Numbered from the stretch's first letter, positions 1-6,985 are shown. The stretch: 7,133 bases of DNA from an uncultured Roseburia sp. (GCA_947070915.1 CAMTDY010000150.1:1-7133); one strand, 5' to 3'. Program-made: numbers and translations. Notes: generated from the sequence alone by a model not told the origin.

Positions 1-960
1 TTTTTGTTCCCTCTCTGTCAATGTATCCAGCACCTCCGTAAGTTGTTCCTTTAACAGAGTAAAAGCTGCCGCCTCCGCTGGCACCGGTACATTGTCGTCC
101 TGTATAAAGTCTCCCAGATGGCTGTCTTCCTCTTCGCCGATGGGGGTCTCCAGGGAAACTGGTTCCTGGGAAATCTTCTGGATCTCCCGCACCCGGTCCA
201 CCGGAAGCTGCATCTCTTTTGCGATCTCCTCCGGATAGGGCTCCCGTCCCAGCTCCTGCAGAAGCTGTCTCTGCACGCGGATCAGCTTATTGATGGTCTC
301 CACCATATGCACTGGAATACGGATGGTACGGGCCTGGTCAGCGATGGCCCTGGTGATCGCCTGACGGATCCACCAGGTGGCATAGGTACTGAATTTGTAA
401 CCCTTGCGGTAGTCAAATTTCTCCACTGCCTTGATCAGGCCAAGGTTGCCCTCCTGGATCAGATCCAGAAATAGCATCCCCCGTCCCACATATCTCTTGG
501 CAATACTTACCACCAGACGAAGATTGGCCTCGGCAAGACGCTTTTTCGATTCGGCATCTCCCTCTTCCATTTTCTTCGCCAGCTCTACTTCCTCATCCGC
601 AGAAAGCAATGGCACCTTGCCGATCTCCTTTAGATACATGCGGACCGGATCCTCAATGCTGACGCCGTCGGGAACAGAAAATTCAATATTTTCCAGCTCC
701 TCTTCCGTCGGCTCATCATCCACATCAAGAATAATATCGTCGTCGGCATCGCTGTCAGGTACCATTGCTACAATACCATTCTGTTCAAGATAATCCAGAA
801 TCTTCTCTGTCTTATCACCATCCAGATCGATCTCCTTAAACTGGGCATTGATATCACTGAATTCCAGGATTCCATTTTTCTTCTTCCCAAGCTCCACAAG
901 TGTATTTAACCCTTCCATAAATAACGCCTGCTCGTCCACTGTATTCTTATTATCTTTCAT
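1..960 (-). CDS. rpoD: RNA polymerase primary sigma factor RpoD (sigma-70/sigma-A), C-terminus outside window
   Basis: This is the housekeeping sigma factor, which binds core RNA polymerase and recognises -10 and -35 promoter elements. The 320 residues visible start with MKDNKNTVDE at 960. An AAGGAGG Shine-Dalgarno (966-972) lies 5 bases upstream, which fixes the start. Residues 1-65 resemble a short region 1.1, followed by an acidic linker (about 69-90, rich in D and E). Region 1.2 begins at about 103 (EDPVRMYLKEIG). Region 2 is at about 144-220, with LRLVVSIAKRYVGRG, DLIQEGN, the -10-reading YKFSTYATWWIRQAI, and RTIRIPVHM. Region 3 is about 221-300. The window ends in the first part of region 4 (LDTLTEREQK), so the -35-binding helix-turn-helix is missing only because of the window edge. 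The large non-conserved insert of proteobacterial RpoD is absent, as expected for Firmicutes. It is the last visible gene of the dgt-dnaG-rpoD operon, 25 bases after dnaG. Identity is very secure. Confidence 0.98.
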   Translation of the reverse strand, partial: MKDNKNTVDEQALFMEGLNTLVELGKKKNGILEFSDINAQFKEIDLDGDKTEKILDYLEQNGIVAMVPDSDADDDIILDVDDEPTEEELENIEFSVPDGVSIEDPVRMYLKEIGKVPLLSADEEVELAKKMEEGDAESKKRLAEANLRLVVSIAKRYVGRGMLFLDLIQEGNLGLIKAVEKFDYRKGYKFSTYATWWIRQAITRAIADQARTIRIPVHMVETINKLIRVQRQLLQELGREPYPEEIAKEMQLPVDRVREIQKISQEPVSLETPIGEEEDSHLGDFIQDDNVPVPAEAAAFTLLKEQLTEVLDTLTEREQK

Positions 961-985
961 GTCTTCCTCCTTCATTCTATCGATA

Positions 986-2755
986 TCACTGTACCGGCAG
1001 TCTCAGACTCAGATGTTCCAGTTTCTTTTTCTCTGCGATCAATGCCTGCAGCTGGGACAAATCTGTGATCTCTCTGCTCTGCTTCTCCAGACTCGCTTTC
1101 TTTAGTGTTTTCACGACCTCGTTCAGTGCCTTTTCCCGCTCCGTGCGTTCTCTGACTTCCTTTACCTGGCGGTTGAACAGTCCCGCCACCACGGATTGTT
1201 CCTCCTTACTGTCAAACCGGCTGATGATCGTCGCTGGCGACATGCTTCCTGTTTCCGCCTGTTCATAAAGCAGCTTTGCCACTTCCCGGTAAGGTTCATC
1301 CAGAAAATCCTCTGGCAGGATTGTCTCTTTGACAATGGGGTATAGGGACAGGTCTTCACTGATCCATGTCAGCAGGATTGCCTGGATCTGCCCAATGCCA
1401 TCCTCTTTCCCGCTTTCTTTCTTTTTCTGTCTCTCACTCTTTATTTTTTCATATTGGATTCCCACGGCTGCCGCCGCATAATGCTTTACCAGCTGCCTGA
1501 AATCTTCACTGCGGATCCCATATTCCCTGGAAAACGCCTCTATATAATTATTTCTCTCTATTTCATTTTCAAACGTCAGGCATTTTTTTGCCGCCTCATT
1601 CATAAACTTTGTCTTTTCTTCGGGATCTCCCATATCGTATTCTCTCTGCAGAATACCAATCTCATAGAAAAAACTGTTCTGTGCGGAATGAATACGGTTC
1701 CTGAACTCCTCCGCCGACAACCCCTTGATAAATTCGTCGGGATCCTTATAGGGCTGCATGTCAATAACCCGCACCGTCAGTCCTGCCTCTTTCAACATAG
1801 GAATTGCCCGCAACGCTGCCTTGACGCCGGCACCGTCGCTGTCATAGCAGAGATACACGGTATCCGTATATCTTTTTAAAAGACTGCTCTGCTGGCTTGT
1901 AAATGCCGTGCCAAGAGATGCCACCGCATTGGTAAATCCCGCCTGGTGAAGGGCGATCACATCCATATACCCCTCGCAGATGATCATGCCCTGGTCCTGC
2001 TTTCCGTGTACGAAATTCAGTCCGTACAGGTTCCGGCTCTTATCAAAGACCATTGTTTCTGGGGAATTCAGGTACTTCGGCTTTCCATCTCCCATTACCC
2101 TGCCACCAAAGGCGATCACCTTTCCCGACCGGTCCATGATCGGATACATGACACGGTTCCAGAACTTATCATAAACGCCTTTTTTTTCGTGAAAGGTAAA
2201 CAATCCTGTCTGGTTTAGTATAGTATCGTCAAAACCTTTCTTTTTCATGTATTGGTACAGGTCATCGCTGAACTTGTCCGAATATCCCAGACCAAACCGG
2301 CGTATCGTTTCCTCGGAAAGCTCCCTTTGCAGAAGATACTTTTTTGCCTCTTCTCCCCGCCCGGAATTCAGTTTTGCATAAAAATAATTGGCGGCTATTT
2401 TGTAAATCTCCAGAATCCGTTCCCTTGTATTCCGCCGTCTCCGGTCTTCCTCGGAATTGCTTTTTTCCGGCAGCGCCATACCGGCGCGGCCAGCCAGCTG
2501 TTCCAATGCTTCCGGAAATGTCAGATTCTCATATTCCATAAGAAAGGTAAAGACATTTCCGCCTGCCCCGCAGCCAAAGCAGTAATACATCTGTTTCCCT
2601 CCTGAAACCGAAAAAGAGGGCGTCTTTTCATTGTGGAACGGGCATAATCCTGTAAAATTACTCCCGCTTTTTTTTAAATTGACATAGCCGGAAATCACAT
2701 CCACAATATCATTTCTCTGGCGGACTTCCTCGATAAACTCCTCACTGTAATACAT
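986..2755 (-). CDS. dnaG: DNA primase DnaG
   Basis: DnaG makes the short RNA primers for Okazaki fragments and leading-strand start, working with the replicative helicase. The 589-residue length fits the bacterial family. The N-terminal CHC2 zinc-binding domain carries C38, H41, C59 and C62 (CPFH...CFGC). The catalytic-core basic region is at about 200-234 (NRVMYPIMD, GGRVMGDGKPKYLNSPET). The TOPRIM domain follows, with EGYMD at 261-265, the metal-binding DSDGAG at 305-310 and DPDEF at 338-342. A charged linker near 436-452 leads into a helical C-terminal region, the expected helicase-binding part, which is less conserved. All catalytic motifs are present. The ATG at 2755 gives the canonical MYYSEEFIEEVRQRNDIVDVI start. 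Its GGAGGG (2767-2772) is 11-12 bases upstream, rather long spacing, and lies in the 19-base gap after the dgt stop, so translation is probably coupled. The gene sits between dgt and rpoD in one operon. Confidence 0.98.
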   Translation of the reverse strand: MYYSEEFIEEVRQRNDIVDVISGYVNLKKSGSNFTGLCPFHNEKTPSFSVSGGKQMYYCFGCGAGGNVFTFLMEYENLTFPEALEQLAGRAGMALPEKSNSEEDRRRRNTRERILEIYKIAANYFYAKLNSGRGEEAKKYLLQRELSEETIRRFGLGYSDKFSDDLYQYMKKKGFDDTILNQTGLFTFHEKKGVYDKFWNRVMYPIMDRSGKVIAFGGRVMGDGKPKYLNSPETMVFDKSRNLYGLNFVHGKQDQGMIICEGYMDVIALHQAGFTNAVASLGTAFTSQQSSLLKRYTDTVYLCYDSDGAGVKAALRAIPMLKEAGLTVRVIDMQPYKDPDEFIKGLSAEEFRNRIHSAQNSFFYEIGILQREYDMGDPEEKTKFMNEAAKKCLTFENEIERNNYIEAFSREYGIRSEDFRQLVKHYAAAAVGIQYEKIKSERQKKKESGKEDGIGQIQAILLTWISEDLSLYPIVKETILPEDFLDEPYREVAKLLYEQAETGSMSPATIISRFDSKEEQSVVAGLFNRQVKEVRERTEREKALNEVVKTLKKASLEKQSREITDLSQLQALIAEKKKLEHLSLRLPVQ

Positions 2756-2774
2756 CTGCCAGCCTGCCCTCCTG

Positions 2775-3785
2775 TCAGTAGACCCTCCATGTCTTCGGTA
2801 TCATCAGACTCTGGTAGGTGGATACGGCATACCGGTCTGTCATACCGGCAATATAGTCACACACCACACGCTCCACGGTCTCCCCCTGCTCCCATATCAT
2901 TCTTGTATATTCCTCTGGCAATTCCTCCATATGTTTTACATAATACTCAAAAAGCTGTCCTATCATTCGTTCGGCTTTTCCCTCTTCTGCCTTCGCCACA
3001 GAATTTATGTACACATTGGCAAACATATACCGGCGGAGATGGAGCAATGCCTCATATTTTTCATCGGACATTATGATGTCTTCTTTCCCCATGCTGTTAC
3101 TGACGATATCATGTATCAGTGTATTCAGCCGCTCTCTGAGCGTAGCACCAAGCACCTGTACACACCCGGCAGGAAGATCCGTCTCCCGGATGATCCTTCC
3201 CCGGATGGCATCGTCGATATCCGAATTTACATAGGCGATCTTGTCACAGAGCCTTACGATCTTTCCCTCCAGTGTTGACGGGCTGCCAGAAGTAGAATGA
3301 TTCAGGATCCCGTCCCGGACTTCTTTCGTCAGATTCAAACCTCTTCCGTTTTTCTCCAGCCGCTCCACCACCCGCACACTCTGGAGCTGATGATGAAACC
3401 CATCGGAACAGATCCGGTCCAGCATCCGTTCTCCGGCATGTCCAAAAGGCGTATGCCCCAGATCATGCCCCAGTGCCACCGCCTCTGCCAGGTCCTCATT
3501 CAGACGCAGCGCCTTGGCTATGGTTCTCGCATTCTGCGACACCTCCAGCGTATGGGTCAGTCTGGTCCGGTAATGGTCTCCCTCCGGCGCCAGAAAAACC
3601 TGAGTCTTTCCCTTCAGCCTGCGAAATGCCTTGGAGTGAAGGATCCGGTCCCGGTCCCTCTGATAGACTGGACGCAGGTCACAGGGTTCCTCTGGATGGT
3701 CTCTTCCCAGAGACTGGTCACTGAATGCAGCAAAGGGACTGAATATATCATGTTCCCTCTGCTCAAACTCTTCCCGTAATGTCAT
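2775..3785 (-). CDS. dgt: Deoxyguanosinetriphosphate triphosphohydrolase-like protein (HD-domain dNTPase)
   Basis: This is a cytoplasmic HD-superfamily enzyme of the Dgt type, whose family hydrolyses dNTPs (typically dGTP) to deoxynucleoside and tripolyphosphate. The 336-residue length matches the shorter Gram-positive branch. The conserved start of the domain is at 42-61 (RDRDRILHSKAFRRLKGKTQ). The metal ligands are H78 (TRLTHTLEV), H107-D108 in GHDLGHTPFGH, and D181 (CDKIAYVNSDIDDA). H111 and H116 are probable catalytic residues. The remainder is the helical HD-associated C-terminal domain. The ATG at 3785 is preceded 7 bases upstream by AGAGG (about 3793-3797). It is the first gene of the operon with dnaG and rpoD, an arrangement known in Clostridia. 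The inferred role is control of dNTP pools beside the replication machinery. Exact substrate preference (dGTP or other dNTPs) cannot be read from sequence, so the gene symbol is by family. Confidence 0.93.
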   Translation of the reverse strand: MTLREEFEQREHDIFSPFAAFSDQSLGRDHPEEPCDLRPVYQRDRDRILHSKAFRRLKGKTQVFLAPEGDHYRTRLTHTLEVSQNARTIAKALRLNEDLAEAVALGHDLGHTPFGHAGERMLDRICSDGFHHQLQSVRVVERLEKNGRGLNLTKEVRDGILNHSTSGSPSTLEGKIVRLCDKIAYVNSDIDDAIRGRIIRETDLPAGCVQVLGATLRERLNTLIHDIVSNSMGKEDIIMSDEKYEALLHLRRYMFANVYINSVAKAEEGKAERMIGQLFEYYVKHMEELPEEYTRMIWEQGETVERVVCDYIAGMTDRYAVSTYQSLMIPKTWRVY

Positions 3786-4038
3786 CTATGTACCTCTTTT
3801 TCTAAAAAATCGCCTACACTTTAATATTTCAACACGAAAGAGGAATTTCCTTTTTTCTTATTGATTATTTTTTCATGATGTTGTACACTTACTTTTAGGA
3901 TAGATAGACGGCAGGATTTTCGTATAACGAAAATTAAGTTACTGATAGTTATACGAGGAATATTTTTTCGAGTGTGCATGCCGTCCAGCCAGAATAACAG
4001 ATTCAATTATTTCATTATATTCAGAAGGAGTATTACAT
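3786..4038. other. Divergent intergenic region between dgt and the DUF4321-type gene
   Basis: This 253-base AT-rich stretch separates two divergently transcribed genes and should hold both promoters. I see no convincing protein: reading frames crossing it are short, without family resemblance or good ribosome binding sites. No clear sigma-A promoter with good -35 and -10 boxes could be assigned in either direction. On the minus strand a TTGAAA near 3826-3831 is a possible -35 for dgt, but the matching -10 is poor. The middle part contains overlapping inverted repeats, listed separately, that are the most likely regulatory content. Confidence 0.6.
3907..3985. repeat. Nested and overlapping inverted repeats, candidate operator pair or RNA fold
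   Basis: Three dyads are visible by eye. ATTTTCGT (3916-3923) and ACGAAAAT (3927-3934) form a perfect 8-bp inverted repeat around ATA. TCGTATAAC (3920-3928) is exactly complementary to GTTATACGA (3948-3956), giving 9 bp with a 19-base spacer. GACGGCA (3907-3913) pairs with TGCCGTC (3979-3985), enclosing the 9-bp pair. The first dyad shares bases with the second, so as RNA they could not form together. As DNA, GTTATACGA occurs twice in opposite orientation, as expected for two copies of a protein-binding site. No known family of sites is recognised. The role is inference. Confidence 0.5.
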
Positions 4039-4296
4039 ATGGCAAGAACTGGGAAAAATACATGGGCGTTGTTTTTACTGCTGCTGGCGGGCATTGTACT
4101 GGGAAGTTTTATCGCCCAGATGACGGAGGGAATCTCCGGTCTCTCCTGGCTTTCCTTTGGGAAAACTTTCGGATTGGATAATCCCATCACATTAAATCTC
4201 GGGGTTCTCATCCTCACCTTCGGCCTCAAGATCAAATTTACCATCGCCAGCATCATCGGGATCGTGATCGCCGGTATTATTTATCGGTTCTTATAA
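4039..4296 (+). CDS. Small two-helix membrane protein, DUF4321 type
   Basis: This is an 85-residue hydrophobic protein of unknown function. Residues about 9-28 (WALFLLLLAGIVLGSFIAQM) form the first membrane helix. A loop follows with the segment FGLDNP-TLNLGVLILTFGL at about 44-63, which resembles the conserved core of the DUF4321 family of Firmicutes. A second helix spans about 66-83 (FTIASIIGIVIAGIIYRF). The start is well supported: GGAG at 4027-4030 lies 8 bases before ATG, and the N-terminus MARTGKN is positively charged, suggesting it faces the cytoplasm. It is divergent from dgt and stands alone; the next plus-strand position is transposon debris. From memory, relatives often lie beside cell-division or shape genes such as maf, so the relic insertion may have cut it off from former neighbours, but that is inference. 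No enzymatic residues are evident. Confidence 0.85.
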   Translation: MARTGKNTWALFLLLLAGIVLGSFIAQMTEGISGLSWLSFGKTFGLDNPITLNLGVLILTFGLKIKFTIASIIGIVIAGIIYRFL

Positions 4297-4301
4297 CAGC
4301 T

Positions 4302-4316
4302 CCCTAATAATTAGGG
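4302..4316 (+). repeat. Perfect 6-bp palindrome just after the DUF4321-type stop codon
   Basis: CCCTAA (4302-4307) and TTAGGG (4311-4316) are exact complements around the loop TAA, starting 6 bases after the TAA stop at 4294-4296. It could be a weak hairpin ending the plus-strand transcript, but no T-tract follows. It also contains, on the minus strand, the stop codon of the transposase fragment at 4311-4454. It may instead be a palindromic insertion target of the relic element. Confidence 0.45.
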
Positions 4317-4454
4317 CTTGCTGAATAATCTATCCCAACGCCTTATAGGTTCACCACAAGCAAGCCCGGTTTCTTTTAACTCCTGGCGTATTTCTTTCAT
4401 GCGGTTTTTACCCGCTTTCCCCAATTTCGGCCCGGAAAGTTTTATGCCCCGTTC
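4311..4454 (-). pseudogene. Fragment of a second transposase (possibly IS5/IS1182-type C-terminal part)
   Basis: The frame that carries the IS1380 motif ELKTDM continues without a stop into about 47 residues that do not look like an IS1380 transposase: GIKLSGPKLGK, then NRMKEIRQELKETG, and an end RWDRLFSKP. The stop TAA is at 4311-4313. The phrase LSGPKLG resembles a segment seen before the last catalytic part of IS5/IS1182-type DDE transposases, and FSKP-like C-termini that overlap the terminal repeat are familiar from that type. This assignment rests on memory of the family and is tentative. What the sequence does show is a change of content immediately after residue 96 of the frame starting at 4742. 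It has no start codon or ribosome binding site of its own and cannot be functional. Confidence 0.4.
4314..4367. repeat. 9-bp inverted repeat enclosing 36 bases, possible insertion sequence end remnant
   Basis: GGGCTTGCT (4314-4322) is the exact reverse complement of AGCAAGCCC (4359-4367). The right-hand copy encodes GLA near the end of the minus-strand transposase fragment, and the left-hand copy encodes its last residues SKP. Bases 4314-4316 are shared with the palindrome at 4302-4316. The arrangement looks like two terminal repeats of an insertion sequence left with almost all its interior deleted, but 9 bp is too short to prove this. Confidence 0.4.
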
Positions 4455-4908
4455 CATATCCGTTTTCAGTTCGCTGTGAAACTGCTCACATTCCCCGTGG
4501 GCATGGTAGTGGACGATCACATCACTGTCGGTAAAATCCCACCATGTATTGGCTTCAATGTCCGGGACAAGGAGAAACTGCCCGTTCCGATCCATCGTAC
4601 GTTCCGTGATCTCATATCCCATGCAGATTGTGACCCGTTTTTCCGTGCCGGGGATGGCCTTTCTGGCTGTGCTGTTTCCCCTCCCGCAGTTCCAGATCCG
4701 CAAGGTATCCTTCCCTGCCGATATAGGCGAACATGGGAGCATAGCCGCAAGGCAGTTTTGAAGGTACGCTGCCGCAGGGTTTCAGCGGATGGGATTGCAT
4801 AGCAGATGCCGAGGGCAGCCTTTGCCGAGGATTGCGCCGACAACTGCGAGCCCAGCACTGGGGATAATACGTTCATTTGTGAATTCAACAGAAATATTTT
4901 TTCTCATG
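4455..4908 (-). pseudogene. Degenerate IS1380-family transposase
   Basis: This is a relic of a DDE transposase of the IS1380 family, reduced to about 450 bases where an intact gene would be about 1.3 kb. Family-like blocks appear in order in shifting frames. The N-terminus MRKNISVEFTNERI-PSAGLAVVGAILGK is at 4908-4822. ALGICYAIPSAETLRQR is at 4816-4766. GYAPMFAYIG-EGYLADLELREGKQ is at about 4746-4657, and GYEITERTMDRNGQFLLVP followed by HAHGECEQFHSELKTDM at 4619-4455. Internal stretches between the blocks, which should hold part of the catalytic DDE set, are missing, and the C-terminus is replaced by foreign sequence. A Shine-Dalgarno-like AAGAGGT precedes the ATG at 4908. No clear terminal inverted repeat was found at the 4908-4960 side. 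It fills most of the gap between the DUF4321-type gene and the chemoreceptor. Confidence 0.85.
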
Positions 4909-4954
4909 GTGACCTCTTGAACGAAGTGTTTTTTCTGATTCCAGTATACCATAA

Positions 4955-4991
4955 GCAAAACAAAAAGAGACCGCCGCATGGACAGTCTCTT
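4955..4991 (-). terminator. Intrinsic terminator of the chemoreceptor gene
   Basis: On the minus strand, AAGAGAC (4991-4985) pairs perfectly with GTCTCTT (4971-4965), and an inner CC/GG pair is possible in the 13-base loop. A T-rich tract, TTTTTGTTTTG, runs from 4966 to 4956. It begins 12 bases beyond the stop codon of the chemoreceptor reading frame at 5004, the expected place and orientation. The stem is short, so efficiency is uncertain. Confidence 0.7.
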
Positions 4992-5003
4992 CTCTCTTAT
5001 CAA

Positions 5004-6972
5004 TTATTCCTCTGCCAGTGTAAACTGATCCACCATCTCTTTTAAGCACGCCGCCTCCGCGGAAAGCTCCTCGCTCGCGGCCGCGCTCTCCTGCGCGACG
5101 GCACTGTTGTTCTGTACCACGTTTGAGATCTGGTTAATGCCCTCGGCCACCTGCGTCACCGCCTCGGACTGCTCGTTGGACACGGCGGCGATATGATCGA
5201 TGGCATCCACCACCGTCTGAATACTGTTCACAACGCCCAGCAGAACATCCGCTGTACTCCGTGCAATTTCTGTACCAATATGTACCGCTTCCGTAGAGTT
5301 TCCAATCAGTTCCGAGGTGTTCTGCGCCGCCTGCGCGGATTTCCCGGCCAGATCGCGAACCTCCTCCGCAACGACGGCAAATCCCTTGCCGGCATCTCCG
5401 GCTCTTGCCGCCTCCACCGCCGCATTCAAGGCGAGTATATTCGTCTGGAACGCAATGTCGTCTATTGTCTTGAGAATTTTTCCAATCTCTTCGGAGCTTG
5501 TCTCAATTCTTTCCATGGCTTCCACCAGATTCTGCATCTTTTGGTTGCACAGAAGCACTTCCTCGCCAGTCTGGTGCGTCTGGCTTCTCGAATCTAACGC
5601 ACCGTTCGCCGTATCCTTCACCTGCTCGGCAATAGTGCTGATCCGCGATGCAAGCTCTTCTACCGAATTCGCCTGCTCCGTCGTGCCCTGACTGAGCGTC
5701 TGTGCGCTTGCAGACAGTTGGTTGCTTGCAGCGGACACCCCGCCCGCAGAATGGTTGACCTGAAGCATGGCATTGTTCAATGCCAACTTCATATTCCGCA
5801 TAGACAGCAGAATATTGTGAAAACTGCCCACATACACGTCCTCATGCGAGGTACGGACATTCATATTCTGATTTGCCATCTCATTCAATAAATAATCAAT
5901 ATCCTTGATTACAATACTCAGCCCTTCCACAAGAGATGCGGTAGATCTGGCAAGTTCACCTGTCTCATCCCTGTTGGTAATCCTGGGCATCGGGGTCTCC
6001 AAATCGCCCTCCACCAGCAGCTTCATCCGATTGACGCACGCCTTCATGGGTTTGCCGATATTACGCGCAAGCGCCAGCGCAATGACGACGGATACCAGAA
6101 TGGCAATCCCCATCACCGCAAGATCAATGATAATCGCGTCTCTCGTAGATGCCAGATAATTGACCTGCGGAGCCGTCACCGCAATGCTCCAACCGTCCGT
6201 ATCCGGCACGGACGCATAAGCCGCGAACATTTTATCCTCGCCGTTTACATAGCTTCCAAATCCGTTTTCCCCTTGCCGCATCTCGGCATGGATGGCAGCC
6301 AGCTCCTTCAGCTCGGGATCGCTCTTGGCCTCCGCTTCTATGTTCTGCACCGTGATCGTCTCAAGCGTAATGTCCGCAATGGTATCACCTGATTTATTAA
6401 TCATATAAGCGCGGCTGTTCTCGCCGATCTGAATAGCCGAAACTATATCGTTCAAAAAGGTTTCCTGCGGCACAAAATAGACAACGCCTACAATAGATTT
6501 TTCATTTTCCTCAGCATAGAGGGGCGCCGCTACCATAATGGACAGTTTCCCGGTGATCTTGCTGATCAATGGCTCTGATACAAAAACATTTCCCTGCAGA
6601 GCCTGGCGTACATACTCCCGGTCGGAATAATCTTTGCCGTCAAAAATGCTGATACCGTCCGTGCCAATAATATTTCCCCTCTGGAAATTGTGCATGGCGG
6701 CGCGCGTCAATGATCGCCTGTTTCTTTTTCGTCGAAACATTCGGATCGGACAACTGCGGAATGCAGCCAACCTCTATAACAACGTTTTTATAAGCCGTTA
6801 ATTCCTGCTGGACACGCCCCGCCGCAAGAACCGCAGTTTCACTCATCATCTGCTCCACAGTAGACATGGTACTGTCATAATTAAGAGCAATGCTGAAAGA
6901 CCCGGATACTGCCAATCCCGCCAGAACAGTCAAAATAAGACATAATGTGATTTTAGTTCGTATGCTTCTCAT
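5004..6972 (-). pseudogene. Methyl-accepting chemotaxis protein with Cache sensor domain, frameshifted
   Basis: This is a transmembrane chemoreceptor that would sense an extracellular ligand and control the CheA kinase through CheW. Read through the frameshift it is about 656 residues, normal for the type. The N-terminal helix is at about 8-30 (ITLCLILTVLAGLAVSGSFSIAL). A Cache-type extracellular domain follows, with DYSDREYVRQAL, KITGKLSIMVAAPLY and YMINKSGD. The second membrane helix (IIIDLAVMGIAILVSVVIAL, about 280-300) leads to a HAMP domain. The cytoplasmic signalling domain has the near-invariant hairpin tip (DDIAFQTNILALNAAVEAAR, then AGDAGKGFAVVAEEVRDLAG) at about 505-543. It ends DQFTLAEE with no CheR-tethering pentapeptide. 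The first frame starts at ATG 6972 after GGAGGAGG (6980-6987) and leaves homology at about 6703. The downstream frame, which runs to the stop at 5004, becomes recognisable from about 6701. One lost GC pair or one extra base in the GACGCGCGCCGCC tract (6708-6696) explains this. It may be a real mutation, phase variation or a sequencing error. Confidence 0.9.
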
Positions 6973-6985
6973 GTCGATACCTCCT

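Noticed and set aside
118..793. Plus-strand open frames opposite rpoD
   Set aside because: They are shadows of the rpoD coding strand, without start signals or recognisable domains.
2679..2708. TTGACA on the plus strand inside dnaG, followed by an AT-rich ACAATA-like box, as an antisense promoter
   Set aside because: The second box is a poor match and the spacing for its best version is off; the codons are explained by conserved DnaG residues, so this is probably chance.
3834..3857. AGGAA/TTCCT dyad followed by TTTTTT on the plus strand as an intrinsic terminator
   Set aside because: The stem is only a few pairs with G-T wobbles, and no plus-strand transcript is expected to arrive there upstream of the gene at 4039.
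3916..3956. loxP-like or recombinase core site because of CGTATA and TATACG
   Set aside because: Arm length, spacer and sequence do not fit loxP or a dif site, and no recombinase gene is in the window.
3821..4006. Minus-strand open frame of 61 codons (and an overlapping 105-codon frame to 4256) across the intergenic region
   Set aside because: No ribosome binding site, no family resemblance, and the larger frame is antisense to the well-supported DUF4321-type gene.
5193..5691. Plus-strand open frames opposite the chemoreceptor signalling domain
   Set aside because: They are antisense to highly conserved chemoreceptor codons and lack ribosome binding sites; high GC in that gene lengthens antisense frames.
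6695..6770. The downstream chemoreceptor frame as an independent gene starting at 6770 or at the internal ATG 6695
   Set aside because: No ribosome binding site precedes either start, the first 23 residues are unlike any Cache domain, and the upstream frame supplies the missing helix, so a frameshifted single gene is the better explanation.
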